The notes under the pieces are model-generated. The model saw nothing but the letters and a program-made list of their open reading frames with translations, was not told the origin of the DNA and did no database searches. Shown one piece after another: positions 1-15,100 of a stretch of 64,000 nt of DNA. The stretch is taken from NCBI GenBank assembly GCA_949825045.1, contig OX463809.1, positions 8,707,501 to 8,771,500 of the forward strand, read 5' to 3'. The DNA comes from Argyresthia goedartella. Taxonomy: Eukaryota > Arthropoda > Insecta > Lepidoptera > Argyresthiidae. Within the stretch, counting starts at the first letter, position 1. Each line of letters starts with the position of its first letter. The position numbers were made by a program, and so were the translations under genes.

Positions 1-42
1 AAAGGGAAAAAACCTAAATGCATATTCAGCATCGTCGGTTAC

Positions 43-182
43 CTGAGTGATATGCAGCACCAGCAGTATGAGCGACAGCGCGTGCTGCACGGCGACCGGC
101 GGCTCCAGCGACAGGGCCGCGGCGGCGAGCGACGGCCGCGGGCCCAGCGGCTCGTCTATCGTCTGCTCCTCGGCGTATAGGC
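43..182 (-). CDS. HERC2: HERC2 exon e52: linker after second RCC1-like domain
   Basis: The acceptor follows a TTCATCCAG tract and the donor is CAG|GTAACC. The frame completes a glycine split across the intron and then reads [20 protein letters not shown], a segment that matches the HERC2 linker after the second propeller (RPSLA..LLSL..Q.ALS). It ends in phase 0. The next exon lies before position 1. Confidence 0.88.
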
Positions 183-3100
183 CTGGATGAACGACGAATT
201 TGACTATCGAGATATATTGTGTTACATGTCGAAATGGCGTCCAATATAACTTGAACAAGAATAATGTACCGGTCAGCGTGCAGGGTTTTTTGCCAATTCT
301 ACTGACTACTCGGCAAAAACGTTTATTGCTGGCCCAGTTCTCATGCCAGTATAAAATGAAATGCATCGTTAGAAAGTTGAAGAAATGTAGAATTTAGCAT
401 TGTACCTGTTTGATGACCAAAGCGCCAAGAAGGATTAAAATTTGGCGATTCATGTATTTTACCCTATTTTTGTCTATTTACAGAAAGGATAAATATAAGA
501 TAATTATACTTCAATCTTGCAGAAAATATTTGATATAAAACTATCCTAGATTTCAACATAATTTATTTCGCAAAGCTCGGTTACAAAATACCAGAATGAC
601 AAATGAACGATTTTTGACAACAGTATTTTTAAATAGTGATGAGCAGGCCGGCGGCGCGGTGCACCTATACTATCGGTCACTCACCCAGACTGGTAGCTCC
701 CAGCGAGTCTCTCAGCGCGGGGAAGGGCAGCGGCGCGCCCTGCCGCGGGTGACTGCCGCTGCTGCGCGGCAGCGACCACGCAGCGGAGTGCGACGAGCCG
801 GCGGCGGCGCAGTGCACCTATACTATCGGTCACTCACCCAGACTGGTAGCTCCCAGCGAGTCTCTCAGCGCGGGGAAGGGCAGCGGCGCGCCCTGCCGCG
901 GGTGACTGCCGCTGCTGCGCGGCAGCGACCACGCAGCGGAGTGCGACGAGCCGGCGGCGGCGCAGTGCACCTATACTATCGGTCACTCACCCAGACTGGT
1001 AGCTCCCAGCGAGTCTCTCAGCGCGGGGAAGGGCAGCGGCGCGCCCTGCCGCGGGTGACTGCCGCTGCTGCGCGGCAGCGACCACGCAGCGGAGTGCGAC
1101 GAGCCGGCGGCGGCGCAGTGCACCTATACTATCGGTCACTCACCCAGACTGGTAGCTCCCAGCGAGTCTCTCAGCGCGGGGAAGGGTAGCGGCGCGCCCT
1201 GCCGCGGGTGACTGCCGCTGCTGCGCGGCAGCGACCACGCAGCGGAGTGCGACGAGCCGGCGGCGGCGCAGTGCACCTATACTATCGGTCACTCACCCAG
1301 ACTGGTAGCTCCCAGCGAGTCTCTCAGCGCGGGGAAGGGCAGCGGCGCGCCCTGCCGCGGGTGACTGCCGCTGCTGCGCGGCAGCGACCACGCAGCGGAG
1401 TGCGACGAGCCGGCGGCGGCGCAGTGCACCTATACTATCGGTCACTCACCCAGACTGGTAGCTCCCAGCGAGTCTCTCAGCGCGGGGAAGGGCAGCGGCG
1501 CGCCCTGCCGCGGGTGACTGCCGCTGCTGCGCGGCAGCGACCACGCAGCGGAGTGCGACGAGCCGGCGGCGGCGCAGTGCACCTATACTATCGGTCACTC
1601 ACCCAGACTGGTAGCTCCCAGCGAGTCTCTCAGCGCGGGGAAGGGCAGCGGCGCGCCCTGCCGCGGGTGACTGCCGCTGCTGCGCGGCAGCGACCACGCA
1701 GCGGAGTGCGACGAGCCGGCGGCGGCGCAGTGCACCTATACTATCGGTCACTCACCCAGACTGGTAGCTCCCAGCGAGTCTCTCAGCGCGGGGAAGGGCA
1801 GCGGCGCGCCCTGCCGCGGGTGACTGCCGCTGCTGCGCGGCAGCGACCACGCAGCGGAGTGCGACGAGCCGGCGGCGGCGCAGTGCACCTCGCCCACGCC
1901 GAGCACGGGCGCCGGCCGTCGGTTCACGCACGTGCCGCCGTTGCCTTGCTGCCCGTGGTCGTTGTCGCCCCACGCCCACACCTGTACACCACAAGTTGGG
2001 TTGGTGATGCTATAATCGGACCGATTTTGGTCACGGCGACCGCAATAACTGCCATAAACAACTGAACGTAGCTGGGACCGAAACAGGTCAGGATGCACCA
2101 CACCAGTAACCGAGTAACTTGTCCACTTGCGCCAGTTTGTGATAAAAATATGGTGCTCATATATTTTTTCCAACACAATTCTAGTACGATATAGGGGTGG
2201 CCCAGAAGGAGTTTGCGTGTGAAGACCTGGAGAAGTTCTAACCATCGTAAATTAACCTAGCTCTAGATAAAGATGCGTGCCGAAGTTTTGAGTCCTAGTC
2301 ATATAATTTGTCAAAAACTTCACCGCCTTTTATTCCGAAATTGACTTGACAATAATGCTTTCCCCTCCCTTTATGCCGAAATCAATTTGTCAAGGATGCT
2401 TTACCACTCAATTGTATTCTACAATAATTGTACTCTTGTCATCTGATGGTCGCTAGTGTCGGCGAGACAACGCACTGCGCCCACCGCCACATGCACGATG
2501 CGGTGTCCGAGCAGCCTCTAAGAGCGTCAGTTAGGGCTGGTTTTTGAGTCCTACTCATATAATTTGTCATAAACTACACCGCCCTCTTTGTCGAAATTAA
2601 CTTGACAAGAGAGTTTCCATTATTATTGTTTCCAGAATGATTGTACTCTCGTCACCTGACAGTCGCTAGTGACGGCGAGACAGTGCAGAGCGCCGACCGC
2701 CACATGCACCACGCGGTGTCCGGGCAGCGCCTCCACGAGCGTCGGCTTGCGCGCGTGCGCATCCGTGCCGTGGCCGAGCCTGAAGTAGTCGCCTTTGCCC
2801 CACGTCCATACCTAGGGATATATGGTGGTAAATCAAATAAAATACTACGTACTCGAACTATTGAAGAAAGGGACTGCCAATGGCGGCGAAAGGCGTAAGG
2901 CATACTTTCGAGCGAGATGGCATAAACACGCGTCGCGTATGCGATCTGAGCAAGATACATATAGTAGTGCCGCCATTGCCAGTCCTTTTCTTAAGAAAAC
3001 GAGTAATATCGTGCTTTAAAATGAGATTACGTCGCGTAATTCCTGGATGAGAGACAACGCTATCCAAAGCTAAAACAATCTACATCTTGTAAAGTGTATT

Positions 3101-6100
3101 ATTTACCGTCAGTGTACATTACTGCTTTTGTGAACTCTGTGTCTTTTTCAGCGCATTCCGAATCGCAACGAAATCGATTATATCGCTTATTAGGCCATTC
3201 CGAGTCGCAACTAGCGCGACAATGTAGCTCTAAATGGTTGCTCTGACGTCATAACTGACATCGTTAACGCCACCATGTTGTGATGTCATCACCCATGCTT
3301 CCGACGGTTAGCACTGTGAGCGAGCAATCAAAAGTGACAGTGACGTATGTCATCTGTGCTACTCATCGTAAAAGCTATGTTCTTCCGAGTCGATCACATT
3401 TAAAGCAGCAACAAGCAACTCCTGGTGCTCCTTATTGTTTATTGCAATTAATGTTTCCTCTGTATTCACGCAAAAAAAAAACAAAAATATGTGGTTATAA
3501 TGGTTTGTTTATCTATAAGTGTCGACGTCCACGTCGGGTTCAAAGGGTTCTGACTGGATCTTAAGTTTAAGCTGTGATGGACGCTATTTCCAATTCGGAT
3601 TTGTTTGATGGGCGTGGGTAGTTTGATGGTACTTTTAGTGCTATTAGCTCCATTCGGGTCGCGCTACTATTCTGTAAATTAGGGGATGTCGCGTGGCTGG
3701 CTGTAGCGCGATTCGTGCGCTAAGAAAACGCAAGGCCGACGACACAATAGACTTTTGACAACATCAGTCGCGATAAAATCGGGTTATTGCTGCTCGCGGC
3801 AACCGCGCGATTTTTAACCGCCGTTTGCAAAGGCTCTTAGTATAACTCACCTCGCCGTCCCTAGTGAGCGCCAAGCTGAACTGCGCCCCGCACTCGACTT
3901 GTACGACGTCGAGAGCGTTCAGACTCTCAATGTTGACCGGCGTGGCGCTGCCTTCGGACCCGTCGCGCCCTGACAGACAGACACATACACATTTACAGGG
4001 AGACACAAACATTGCAACTAGCACTGCTAGAGACGAGATAAAACAAGATATCATGGTTTAACTAGCTCATTTAATATTTCCGAAAATAAGTCGGCAACGC
4101 CAGAAACATCCAAGCTAATTTTTTTTTTAAGTCCCGAGGTTTCATTGTTTAGCATAGATTCGAACCCCTGGTTTCTTAATAGTTGTTCATACAAGCTCGG
4201 GGCTGACCCGGGACATAAACAGAAATGTTAACATCGTATAATAATTGTTCTATTCGGTTCAGGAGAAGGCGTGGTAAAGAGGCCTATACTATAATAATAA
4301 TACCTTGGACACTATTTACACACATTGATCTAGGCCCAAACTAGGATTCCCTGTATCTTGGGTACTAGACAACGATACACATACTTATATAGATAAATAC
4401 TATACTTAGATAGATAAACAACCATGACTAGGGTACAAACATCCGTTCTCATCAAACAAATATTTGCCCCACCGGGACTCGAACCCGGGACCCTTGGGTT
4501 CGAAGGCAGGGTTACTGCCGACTCGGCCATTCGGGTCGTCAATATATTACCCAGCAGTTGGTTATATATATGTGGGCTGATTGATGATAATGATGAATAA
4601 TTTGCGCTTCCTTTGGTATGATAATTGACGAAAGCGTTTTTAGGAGACAATTCTCCTAAAAACGCTTTCGTGTATCTGGATTGCTGTCCGGCTTTTCTCA
4701 GCCGATTCTCGTGAAATTTTGTGAGCAGGCCGATAACGATATGTTTATATTTTTTTTATTAAGTTTCTCGTTTTTTTCAATGCCGGAGATTTGGGGCTGT
4801 GTATAAAAGAACCACTTCAGCCAAAACTGTTTTTTACAGATTTTAATAAATGAGGTGTCGTTGGATTCGTGGAGATCGTGAGAAAGGAACTTTGCCGCCA
4901 GTTGTCACATTCAAATGCACCAAAAATGGGGCAGATCAGAAAAAGGTACCTACGTGCCCATTACCGACTAGTTTGTGTGAAGCAAATTAAGAATGTTGAG
5001 GAAACGAGAGATAATAGTACATTATGATACAAGTGTGGTATGTTGGTCATTACACTCGAGTCGGTTTTTAAGCCTGAGCCGAAGGCGAAGGCTTAATGGA
5101 GACGAGAAGTGTAATGACCAATGCTCACGTGTTTCATACGACGTTTCTCAACACACTTGCGAGGAAAAGTAGATAAAACTAACGAAATGCAATACTGTGA
5201 ATAAACTTAACAAACAGAAACCCATTTAAAAGACGGCGGCCGTAATTTTATTTTTTCGCGCGCTCAGCGCTGCATGCGCGCTCAAGTCTGAGATAAGGGC
5301 ACCGGCAAAGTAGCTAATCAGCTACATATTTATAAATTTTGAAATTGGGTATTTATAGGTAAAAATACACCGTCAAAATATAAATACCAAGAAGCTAACA
5401 AGCAGTTTCATGAAATTTTTTAATTATTTATCACATTTTGAATTGAATTTTATATTTACGCAAATAACTACTTAGCTGTTTTAGAAACATTAATACTTCT
5501 TGCTAATATTTAAAAATATATGTAATGAAAAGGCACTAGTGCGATAATGTAATGTAAAAGGCACGGCATGGGTAATATTCTGCATTATCAGTGTAAATAC
5601 GCTGTAATAAGACCTACTTTACGAGCAGGTGTGTTGAAAATGAATGTTTTAGATCGTACCACCGTATCGATAGCAAGACTCTGCCTGCCCCTATTCTGGG
5701 AGAAAGGAAAATGGATATCTATAATAATATGTCGTACGACATATTAGTCTCACTGAAAACAGGGACCCAATTCTGTACTGGACATATGGCATCGCGACCG
5801 CTCCGATGGGCGCAAAACGCCGCATTTGACATTCAGTCTCCAAACAAAATAGGTGCCGCCGACAAGCCAAACACGGTATTCCGGGCCCCTCGGAGCTGTC
5901 GCGGTGCAATCCCCAGTACAGAATTGGGCCCCTGGCTAAGTGGACTCGGACATGTGAACATATCACATTCGTCATCCCAGTTGAGCGACGGATGACCGTG
6001 AATACGTCTCCGAGGTTCCTGCATCCTCTACATTAGATAGATGATACACGGATGTAACAAGGATAATTCACCAAGTTAAAAACTTTAGAAAACCACTTCA

Positions 6101-9100
6101 AGTTCAAGCCCTATTTCTTCCTCCCTGGTCTGGATGCGAATGAATTCTGCGCACATGAAAGGTTCTCATCAAAACTGTTGCTGCACGGAACGACAAACCA
6201 AAACGTCATCTGTGAATATAATAATAATAATAATACCTTGGACACTATTCACACATTGATCTAGCCCCAAACTAGGATTCCCACAACGATACACATACTT
6301 ATATAGATAAGATTATACTTAGATAGATAAACATCCATTACTAGGGTACAAACATCCGTTCTCATCAAACAAATATTTGCCCCCACCGGGACTCGAACCC
6401 GGGACCGGGGCTTCGTAGGGAGGGTCACTGGCGATTTGGCCATTCGGATCGTCAAATATATTTTTAATATTTTTTAACATATTTTTTGTATTTGTTATTT
6501 ATTCAAAAAGCTCTAAATCAATTTTGATAAAATTTATATGGGACCACCTTTGAAGTATGACCTGCCAATCAAAACAAGAATCATCAAAATCGGTTCATAA
6601 CTAACGGAGTAATCGCGTAACAAACACACAAAAAAAACACGAATTGAGAACGTCCTCGGTCGGGGTGTCGGTTGAAAATGGATTAAAGTTTGGATGCTTC
6701 TGGCTAATGCACGGGTTCGGATCCGGGGCATGTTAAAATTTACCCCATGGTAGGTGGTTTTCCTATTAAACCTGTGATGTAAAAAATGGCGTTCCACAAG
6801 GTTCTATATTAAGCTCTTTCTTATTCCTGCAGCCTTATGGCGTAACTCTCTGAAGTACTATCGAACCATCTGAATCATGACCCACCATAAGCTTATTTTG
6901 CTAAACCCCTTAAATGCAAGTAGGTCGAAAGTCGCTTGAAGGTTTATTTCCTTGGTAACGAACTTGTTATCATTTGATTAGACACTGACATTTTGATAGA
7001 TCTTACAAGTTTGAAAGTTTCAAACGAATTATCAGGCAAGTGGGTCATGATTCAGTTGGTTCGATTGTACATAGCGTGTGTCTATGGTTCATCTCATGCT
7101 CATACAATTTCATCGATTGCGGGGTATCACCGAAGGCTTCTAGGCTTCATTCAATGAGCTTGGGTTTGGCCTCCATTATGATGCTACTTGCGTGATACCA
7201 ATTTGACAGATGAAGCTGGTGCAAGGTGTCAAACGAAAAATTCTATATGAAGTTCATAGCTCAGACGACTTACGCCATAAGGCTGCTGGTATATATTAAA
7301 GATATGCCTTTCATGGTGGAGAAATTGACTGACATAATGTTGTTTGCTGATGTTAATGGTGTATTCTCTTCAACTTTAAATTGGTTCACAGTTAGTTGAG
7401 ACCGGTTGTGTTAGAAAGCAATATGTTAGAATTAGTAAATGATACGAAGTTTCTTGGAATAACCATCGATAGCAAATTACAGTGGGGACCCCACATAGAT
7501 AAATTAGCTGGTAGATGAAGTTCTGCGGCTTACGCTGTTAACATGAGACAAAACACGGATGTGGCTACATCTACATCTAGGCTAGTATGTTTTAGTTACT
7601 TTCATAGTGTCATGTCCTATGGTATGTTGTTGTGGGGGAAAGCAGCGGATTTTCAAACTGGTTTAGTATAAGTATACCTAATTTCCCAAAGTCGCCGTCT
7701 CCCCAGGCGAACACTCTGCCGCACGCCGTCAGCGCCAGCGTCTGCGCGTCGCGAGAGCCGCACGCCACTTGAACTATGCGGTAGCTGGCAAGCGCTTCCA
7801 CCTGCGGTGCGTAGGGAGAATCTTTGTACTACTTTCAGTTTCCAATCTAAAATATGTGATTCAAAATTGATATAACCCACGCGGCGTGTGGATGTCTGTC
7901 GTCGCCGTAACAGAGCCACCTTCCCCACATGTAGCTGCGTGGTGTGATGGTTTGATATAAATACACCTGAACATTCACAGAGAGTCAATCTACCATTTCT
8001 GAAAACCACCCTTGAGCGATTTCTGGAGATAAACGAGAACAAAGAAACACACATACATTTCTGGCTACCCATAGCACAGGGTATCCTAGTTTGGGAGCCA
8101 GGAACCCAAAATGTAAACTAAGTAGGCAAATAAAACGTTTTCATTTCATTTCATAGGAAAACCTTGGCACTCACCATCTTCGGGAGCAACTGGGTCATAT
8201 CATCACCGTGGCCGAGTCGTCCATACTCGCCCAGCCCCCAGGTGTAAAGATGGCCGCGTGCAGTGACGCATGCGCTGTGTGCGGACCCACAGGCGATGTA
8301 GACCACCCGCTCGCTCGACAATGCCGTTATGAGTCGGGGCGTCTCTAAAGTCAGCCGGTTGCCGTGCCCGAGTTTGCCGTCTTCGCCCTCGCCCCAGGAG
8401 TATACCTATGAAAACAATAGACTTGATAGTAATGTGTTTAAATCTACCAAATGGGCGGGAAAGATGCTTTGCAGATTTAAATAAAACAAGGTTTTCGCAC
8501 CCATCGTTTGTGTGATTGTATGAGGCTTATCTCCAGCAGTTGCCAAGAACATGCTGAAGAAGAAAGAAAATAACAATTTCTGAGCTATTGCTGGTTGTGA
8601 GTCATATGGTGCATTATGCCCTTACACCACCGTCTTACAATAATATCTTTGACTAAGTAGTCGTAAAAGTTGAACTATTACCGTTCCCAGAGCAGTAAGA
8701 GCCAGCGCGTGTTTCCCACCCGAGTGGACGGCGACTCGCCGCACCAGCACGTGCGCTAGGTGCGGGTTGGATCGCGGCGTGGACACGTTGTTGGAGTTGC
8801 CGAGCCCGAGCCGGCCGTTAGTGCCCTCGCCGCATGCGTACAACTGTGGGACAAACCTTTATAAAACCGACACGCTTTTTCCTTTAAGCCCTTACTGCCT
8901 AACTGCCTAAAAGGTCTTTGTCCCTGAATTTGTGTACGTTACATGCAGCCTTCTGTTCTCTGAGATTGCTGCCGCTATGTCGTGGAAGTAGGCGGAATTA
9001 CAATGATTCTCGCGCTTCCAATTCAATATATTCTAATTCCAAAACAAATGCCTTTAAGGCCGTTTGGTCCCGCCCACTATCACAAGATGGCGTTAGTTGT

Positions 9101-12100
9101 TACCTTTCCGTCGTGCGAGACAACAAACAGCGTCTTGGAGCCGCCGGCGATATGCAGCGGCCGCAGAGAGCTGAGTGCGGGCGAGAACACGGGCAGCTTT
9201 ACCTTGGAGCCCTTCACGCCGCCCAGCTGGTCCTTGTCGTTGAGGCCCCACACGAAAACCTAACAATACAATGCAACATGTGAGTGAATACAGGCACTAG
9301 CAATGTTTCTGGCCCCTGTATGTGTTGTTATAGTAAGGGTATGTAGTTTGTGGTGTGTCAATACAGCAAAGTTAAAACACAGAAACAGCCAAGGCCCGGG
9401 GATTTCTTTTTCTTCCTCTTCGACCAGTACTCAAACTTTGGCTGCTAGCTTGTAAGGCAGAAACTCGGCCACTATACCACAGCACTATTGAAACAGGTCA
9501 ATGTGCCGGCATCCCACGTCCAGTAGCAATATATATATATGTATAGGCCAAGTCGGTGAGCGGAAAGGAAGTGTGATTTGATAATTTCACGTCCGACATT
9601 ATGATCATGTACAGTACGATTATTTTTTCTTTTCCGCTAGACCCGTCTCGGTTTTAGTCGTTGAAATTATTTTTTAACGTACATTCAATAAACTCCTACA
9701 TTGCTCACAACACATTAACAAGACAAATGGCAGCAGATTTAAATTATGGTTTATGAGATGATATTTGTAGGGGTTTTGACACAGAGTAAGTAAGGTAAAG
9801 CATAGAGTTTGGGTTTTGACTTTGAGTCTTTGACAATTAAGGCATTTGTCATAATAAAATCATTTTTATATTGTAAATTATTAATAAATTGCCATGGAGC
9901 CAGAGAGCAATCCTGTAATCTGCCAGTAATATTAGACAGAGTAAAAAGTTTGATGAACAATCTCGCAAAAATGTAAATAATGTATATAAAAAGTTTTGTA
10001 GCGAAGCCAAAGTATTTAAAAGTTATGAAAATAACTATTTTCAAAAAGCACTTCGAAGAGTTAGGCAACCGTAATATCTGAATAGAGAGTAAGAAAAAAT
10101 TCTGAAGGAAAATTACTCAAATTGCAATAAGGAAATACCAAAAACTATCCAAAAACTGGATGATTTCGCTTATTGTGTAAAACGATTCGTGCCATGAGCT
10201 TACTGATTCAGTTCGCGGACTCTGACGGAGATTATCAAAAGGAAATGAATTCGGATGAATATGAAAAGTGGTTGCGAAAGCAACTGTTACCTAATTTACC
10301 GCATGATGGCGTCGTTGTAATTGATAACGCGTCTTATCATAACACACTTGCGGAGAAGCCACCTAATTCAAATAGCAGATAATAGTACATGGCTAGAAAG
10401 ACACGATCCTTTTGCAGCTGGTGCCAAAAAACCTGAACTATATGATGTAATAAAACGCCACAGTTTTTTTTTCCGAATTAAATGTAAATAAAGTCTTGCG
10501 AATGGTCACACTGCAGTTCGTTTGCCTCCATATCATGCGGATTTTAATCCCATAGAAAATATTTGGGCACAATTAAAAGGATATGTTGTTTAAAAAATGT
10601 AGATATGATTAAAACACCGTCAAGAAGTTGCGATTAGAAAAGATGGTGAAGAATGGACGAAAGTTTGCAATCACGCAATGAAATGTAAGGAAGAATTTGA
10701 GAAGAAAAATGAGGAAGAAATACTGGATGTATTTAGTGACAGCTTTATAATTAATGTGTCTGATTCAGACAGTGAAAGTGATTGTGTGAGTAAAACATCT
10801 GAACCCTTATTTATCTACAACTAGACCAGTATTTCCCAATTAGTGGTACGTGTACCCCTAACCAAGGGGTACGCGTGCCAATCTCTTGACCAAGATAGTT
10901 TAATCAGAGAAAAAGAGTTAGGGACGAGCAAACAGCAATTTTGCGCAAAAATAATTTAAACCATCGTCATCGACATGTGAAGCGCGGACACATCGATCTC
11001 CGCAAATGCATTAAACTGTTTTTTCAGTGTATTTTGATGGATATTGAATATTAAAAAAATATTTTTTTATTTTATTTATGTTTCTCGCATTAAGAGGTAA
11101 CGCCAGTTGAAGATCTGTCTTGAAGTAGTACGCAGCAAATAATAACTGAGAACCACTGAACTAGACCAACATGACAGTTGGTGGGTCGCCGCTTTATAGT
11201 GGAAAAAAATAGTGTTGTAGTCACAGTTGGCCAATTCATTCGTTACTATTATTCGAATAATACCCATTCCTATAGTACTTATTGATGGATCGATCGATTA
11301 ATCGACGTACCTGATTGAATCGATATGTCTTTTATAAAAATCAGAGTTTATGTAATATCTACTCTACAAAATGTGACTTCGGTTCATTACTTTCTTTCTA
11401 TATAAGGTAAGTAGTATTATGATGAATAGGCAATGCTGATGATGATGCAGCAATGGATATTTTCTTGGGATCTTTGCCGATAAAAGCCGAGAAGTGTCGA
11501 CCGGTAAAGAAATAATAATCGTAATGTAATAACTACGTTTAAAAGCTAGGTTTTCAATCAATTACATAGGCATTATCTAAGCATGCTGTGACAACTAGTA
11601 TTTTTAACCCACGTCGACCAAAAGAGGGGTGTTATAAGTTTTCAGCGTCTGTCGATCGGAGTGTCTGTATGTCTGTCCGTGGCATCCAAGCGGTCCAACG
11701 CGTGGACGAAATTTAATGCGGGTTTTCTGTAAATGGTAAGTAGACTTCTCCGCGGTGATTCTTAGAGTTTAGATAAAATCGGTTCGGTAGTTGGAAAGTT
11801 ATCAGCTTAACCAGGAATAGCTTGTTGGTAGTAGACTTAACTACGATGGTTCTTCGATATGTTTTGTTACAATCGGTTAAGTAGTTCTAAAGTTATATGT
11901 CGGGTTTTTTTTCAATATTTTTATTTTTAGTTTTTTTGTCCAATCCTTGGGTATTGAAAAAAAAATGTATTATTGGTTATACTCACTTTTGCAGCATCGA
12001 GGGGTACAAAAGGCTGAGGGCTGCTGTTGTCACACTGTATCGGCGCAGTCAGAGATTCCTTCTCGATCCAGTCTTCAGCCACGAAGTTCATACTCTGTAA

Positions 12101-15100
12101 TCGGATTTGTAACATGTTAGGAAATAGGGATTCCAGTAAAAAACATCGGTTAACGATCTAAATAATATTTCATTCAATCATCGTTATTTAATATATATAT
12201 ATTTATATTATCATAGATATATTTTTACGTATCAAGATCCGAAATTAAGACAAAGACATGCAGCCTGCAGGTCTACCAACTGAATATAGAATGACATTTG
12301 TATTCTTCGGCGCAACAATATCTCCAAGCACGGTCATCTTTGTCAAGATCAAAAAAGCTGAAGAATACCGTCACCAATATCCAGAAGCTGCAGACGCGAT
12401 CATTCTAAACCTTTACATGGATCTTTAGAATTTCGAGACGATCCAAGAAGCCAGGAAAATTGCAGGAGAAATTGCCTTTGTTTAGTATCAGCAAGAAAAG
12501 TTTGACCTGCAAAGATAGATCACCAACGAGGCAGCCACTATAAGCGAACTTACTAGCGGCACAGCAACAATAAGGCTGGGAAATCCCCCAGCCTTATTGT
12601 TCCCAAAGATATATGAAATTGGTCAAAGAGGCAGACTCAGCAGGCAGTAATATCACTATTTGATTTATTAGAACTCATCACCCCGATATAAATACTGGCG
12701 AAGCACATCATTCAGAATTAATATGTCGACAAAGTTAGAAGAACAGACTAGAACAGATGGGAAAAGAGGGTGTTCTGAGCGACTACCTCCCAGTGTGGGG
12801 GTGCTGAAGTGATGCAGAATGATACGTCCGACTGCATAACTTCTGCTTCCTCCTGGTGCACCCTGGTAACAGCGGCTAGTGACTGGTCCCCGGACCTCTT
12901 ACTAGCTGATGGCTAAAAGTCCCTCCGGTTCTGTCGGTTAAGGTGGGTGTACCCGGCAGACTATCTACACTCACCTGCGTCTTGTGGTCTGCGCAGTTGA
13001 TCACCGTAGGCCAGGATGAAGGGGTCCTGGGGGGTTGAGCCGAGCGTTGCAGTGGATTTAGCTTCGTAAGGCAACACGCCCTCTTTGGCCTGGATTTCAG
13101 GCAAAACGGTAGCCTCGCCCGTAGCCGCGGGTTGGGGTAACGGCCAAGTGTCCCGTCAGAGGGCCACGGCTAGGGGTGTAGGGTCCGCTAAGGCGTCAGT
13201 CAAAGCGGTGGGATGGGCCATGCTGACGGGGTAAGCTTCGGTGACTACGGCGGTGGGACCACGTCGCTGACACCCTGGTTCCCATCGTCCACAGAAGCGA
13301 GCTCCCGATGTCGCGCCAAGTACCAGCCCTATGCTCCTATATCTACTCGGTACTCCTAGCGACTGAAAGCTGTTCCAAGCGAGTAGGCGCTCCCAATTAT
13401 GCGGGCTCCGTGGAGGGTGGGAAATCGAGTAGACGAATCTCTATACATTTGACCATGGATCGTGTCAGGTCAAAAAACCCATCTGGAACGCTTCCAGCGG
13501 TGAAAACCGCAAGCGTCTCCAAACAGGTGCGAGAATCTGCCTCGGCAGATCCTCAAGCCTCAACTGGGCGCACTGCCACCATCAGTGACCTACCGGTACA
13601 AACCGGTAGTGATTCCACTGTGGAGGTTAGCTGCAAAAAGCCCGAAAGTGAGTCGAGAGGCAGGGCCACGGGGCAACCCGGTGCGCGGAGCCATTCGACA
13701 AACATCGCCGAGCATTTCGCCAGCGCCTGGACGACGGTTGGTCGTAAGGGTAAACCACCCAAGCAATCTTTGCAAGGGAAGGGCCCATCGACTAAACGTC
13801 CAGATACGGTGCAAACCGGACCAGGGCGTAAGGCGAATCGTCGGTGGAAGAAAAAACAGCGTTTGGCTGCCACATCGGCCGCTGCCCGGCGTAGATGGGG
13901 TTCCATCTGCCACGGTGGCGACCGATGGCCGTCCCGCTGTTAATACAGCCGGAGCTGCGGGTAAGGTGACCGGCTCCCGTGGTGTCAAAGGGGCAACCCT
14001 AGACTCAAACGGGGCTAAACCTACCGTAGCGTTCTCTGGTGGTACAACTTCTAACAAGAAGTTGAAATCTGCCAAGAGATCCGGCAAAAACGAGCGCGCG
14101 GCTGCTAAGAGGGCTCGACTAGAGGTTGTAATTCTCCTCAAGTGGAGCCTAAAAAGCAGTGCACGGAAGCGCGCAGAGCTGGGGTCACCTATGCTCAGAA
14201 GGTGAAATCTGACCAGTACATCGCCGTAACTGACGTCGCTACTGGTCATATTTCACAGGATCTGTCAACGCTCATCCTCAACGAGATTGATGACAAAATC
14301 TTGAGGGAAGCGTTGGCGGATCCGAGCAAGGAAAACCCCAAATTCGGTGGCAAGCCTCGTTACGAGGACGGCCACCTTAAACTGTTCGTGGAGGACGAGT
14401 ACTCCCTGAACTGGCTGCGGGAGTGTGTCTCCGGTGTGTCTACACCATCCAACGTACAGTTGGTGGTGAAACGCAAATCGGAGATGGTCCGCAGGGTTCG
14501 ATGTGGGGTGCTCATACCCAACGAACGAGGCAAGTGGAAGTCTGCGCCCGACGTCGGCGTAGTCCTCCACTTTATGAACAAGTGGGCACAGGTTGACCGA
14601 TGGCTCCTCCAGAAAGTGGATGAGCAGCAGGACAACCTGTTTCTCATTACAGACGTCCCTGAAGATGTGGTGCCGACCCTGCTGGGAAGGGGCAGACAGC
14701 TCCTTTTTGGTAGTGGTTCGGTCTACCTTACATTTCAGGGACCCGGTGGGAAATTTGTAAAGGAACCACCGGTGGTAGCGCAGACCAGCTCTAAGCTGGT
14801 CATCACTGGGGTTGCATCAACAACAGCCATGCCCCAGAGTTCCACTCCAGAGCGGCAGCAAAAAGGCCCCGATGTAGTCGGGGAAAGTTCTGCTGCTCAA
14901 CTGCAGGACGGGCACGCGCACTGGGAGGCCATGCTGCTTGGTGAAGGCGATGAGCCAGAACCAGCAGTGGTGCCCTCTGAAGGCGAGGAGCTGTCCATGC
15001 GGATGGAGGAGGAACTCGTCTTGGAGGTGGAGGAGGGGTTGACCAAAAATGGCGTCCCTCTCCCACGATTGTAAAATCCTCCAAGCCAACCTCCAACACA

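Noticed and set aside
596..2065. Long plus-strand reading frames with a 51-residue repeat
   Set aside because: They are an artefact of the 153-bp array (divisible by three) antisense to exon e51; composition is Arg-rich translation of the reverse strand of RCC1 coding sequence, with no start context or homologue.
8040..8100. Possible SINE tail
   Set aside because: Only ~55 bp resemble the family B SINE body and no head is present; too short to call.
9410..9490. tRNA-like stretch with a weak B-box
   Set aside because: It cannot be folded into a convincing cloverleaf and lacks a good A box; at best an old SINE scrap.
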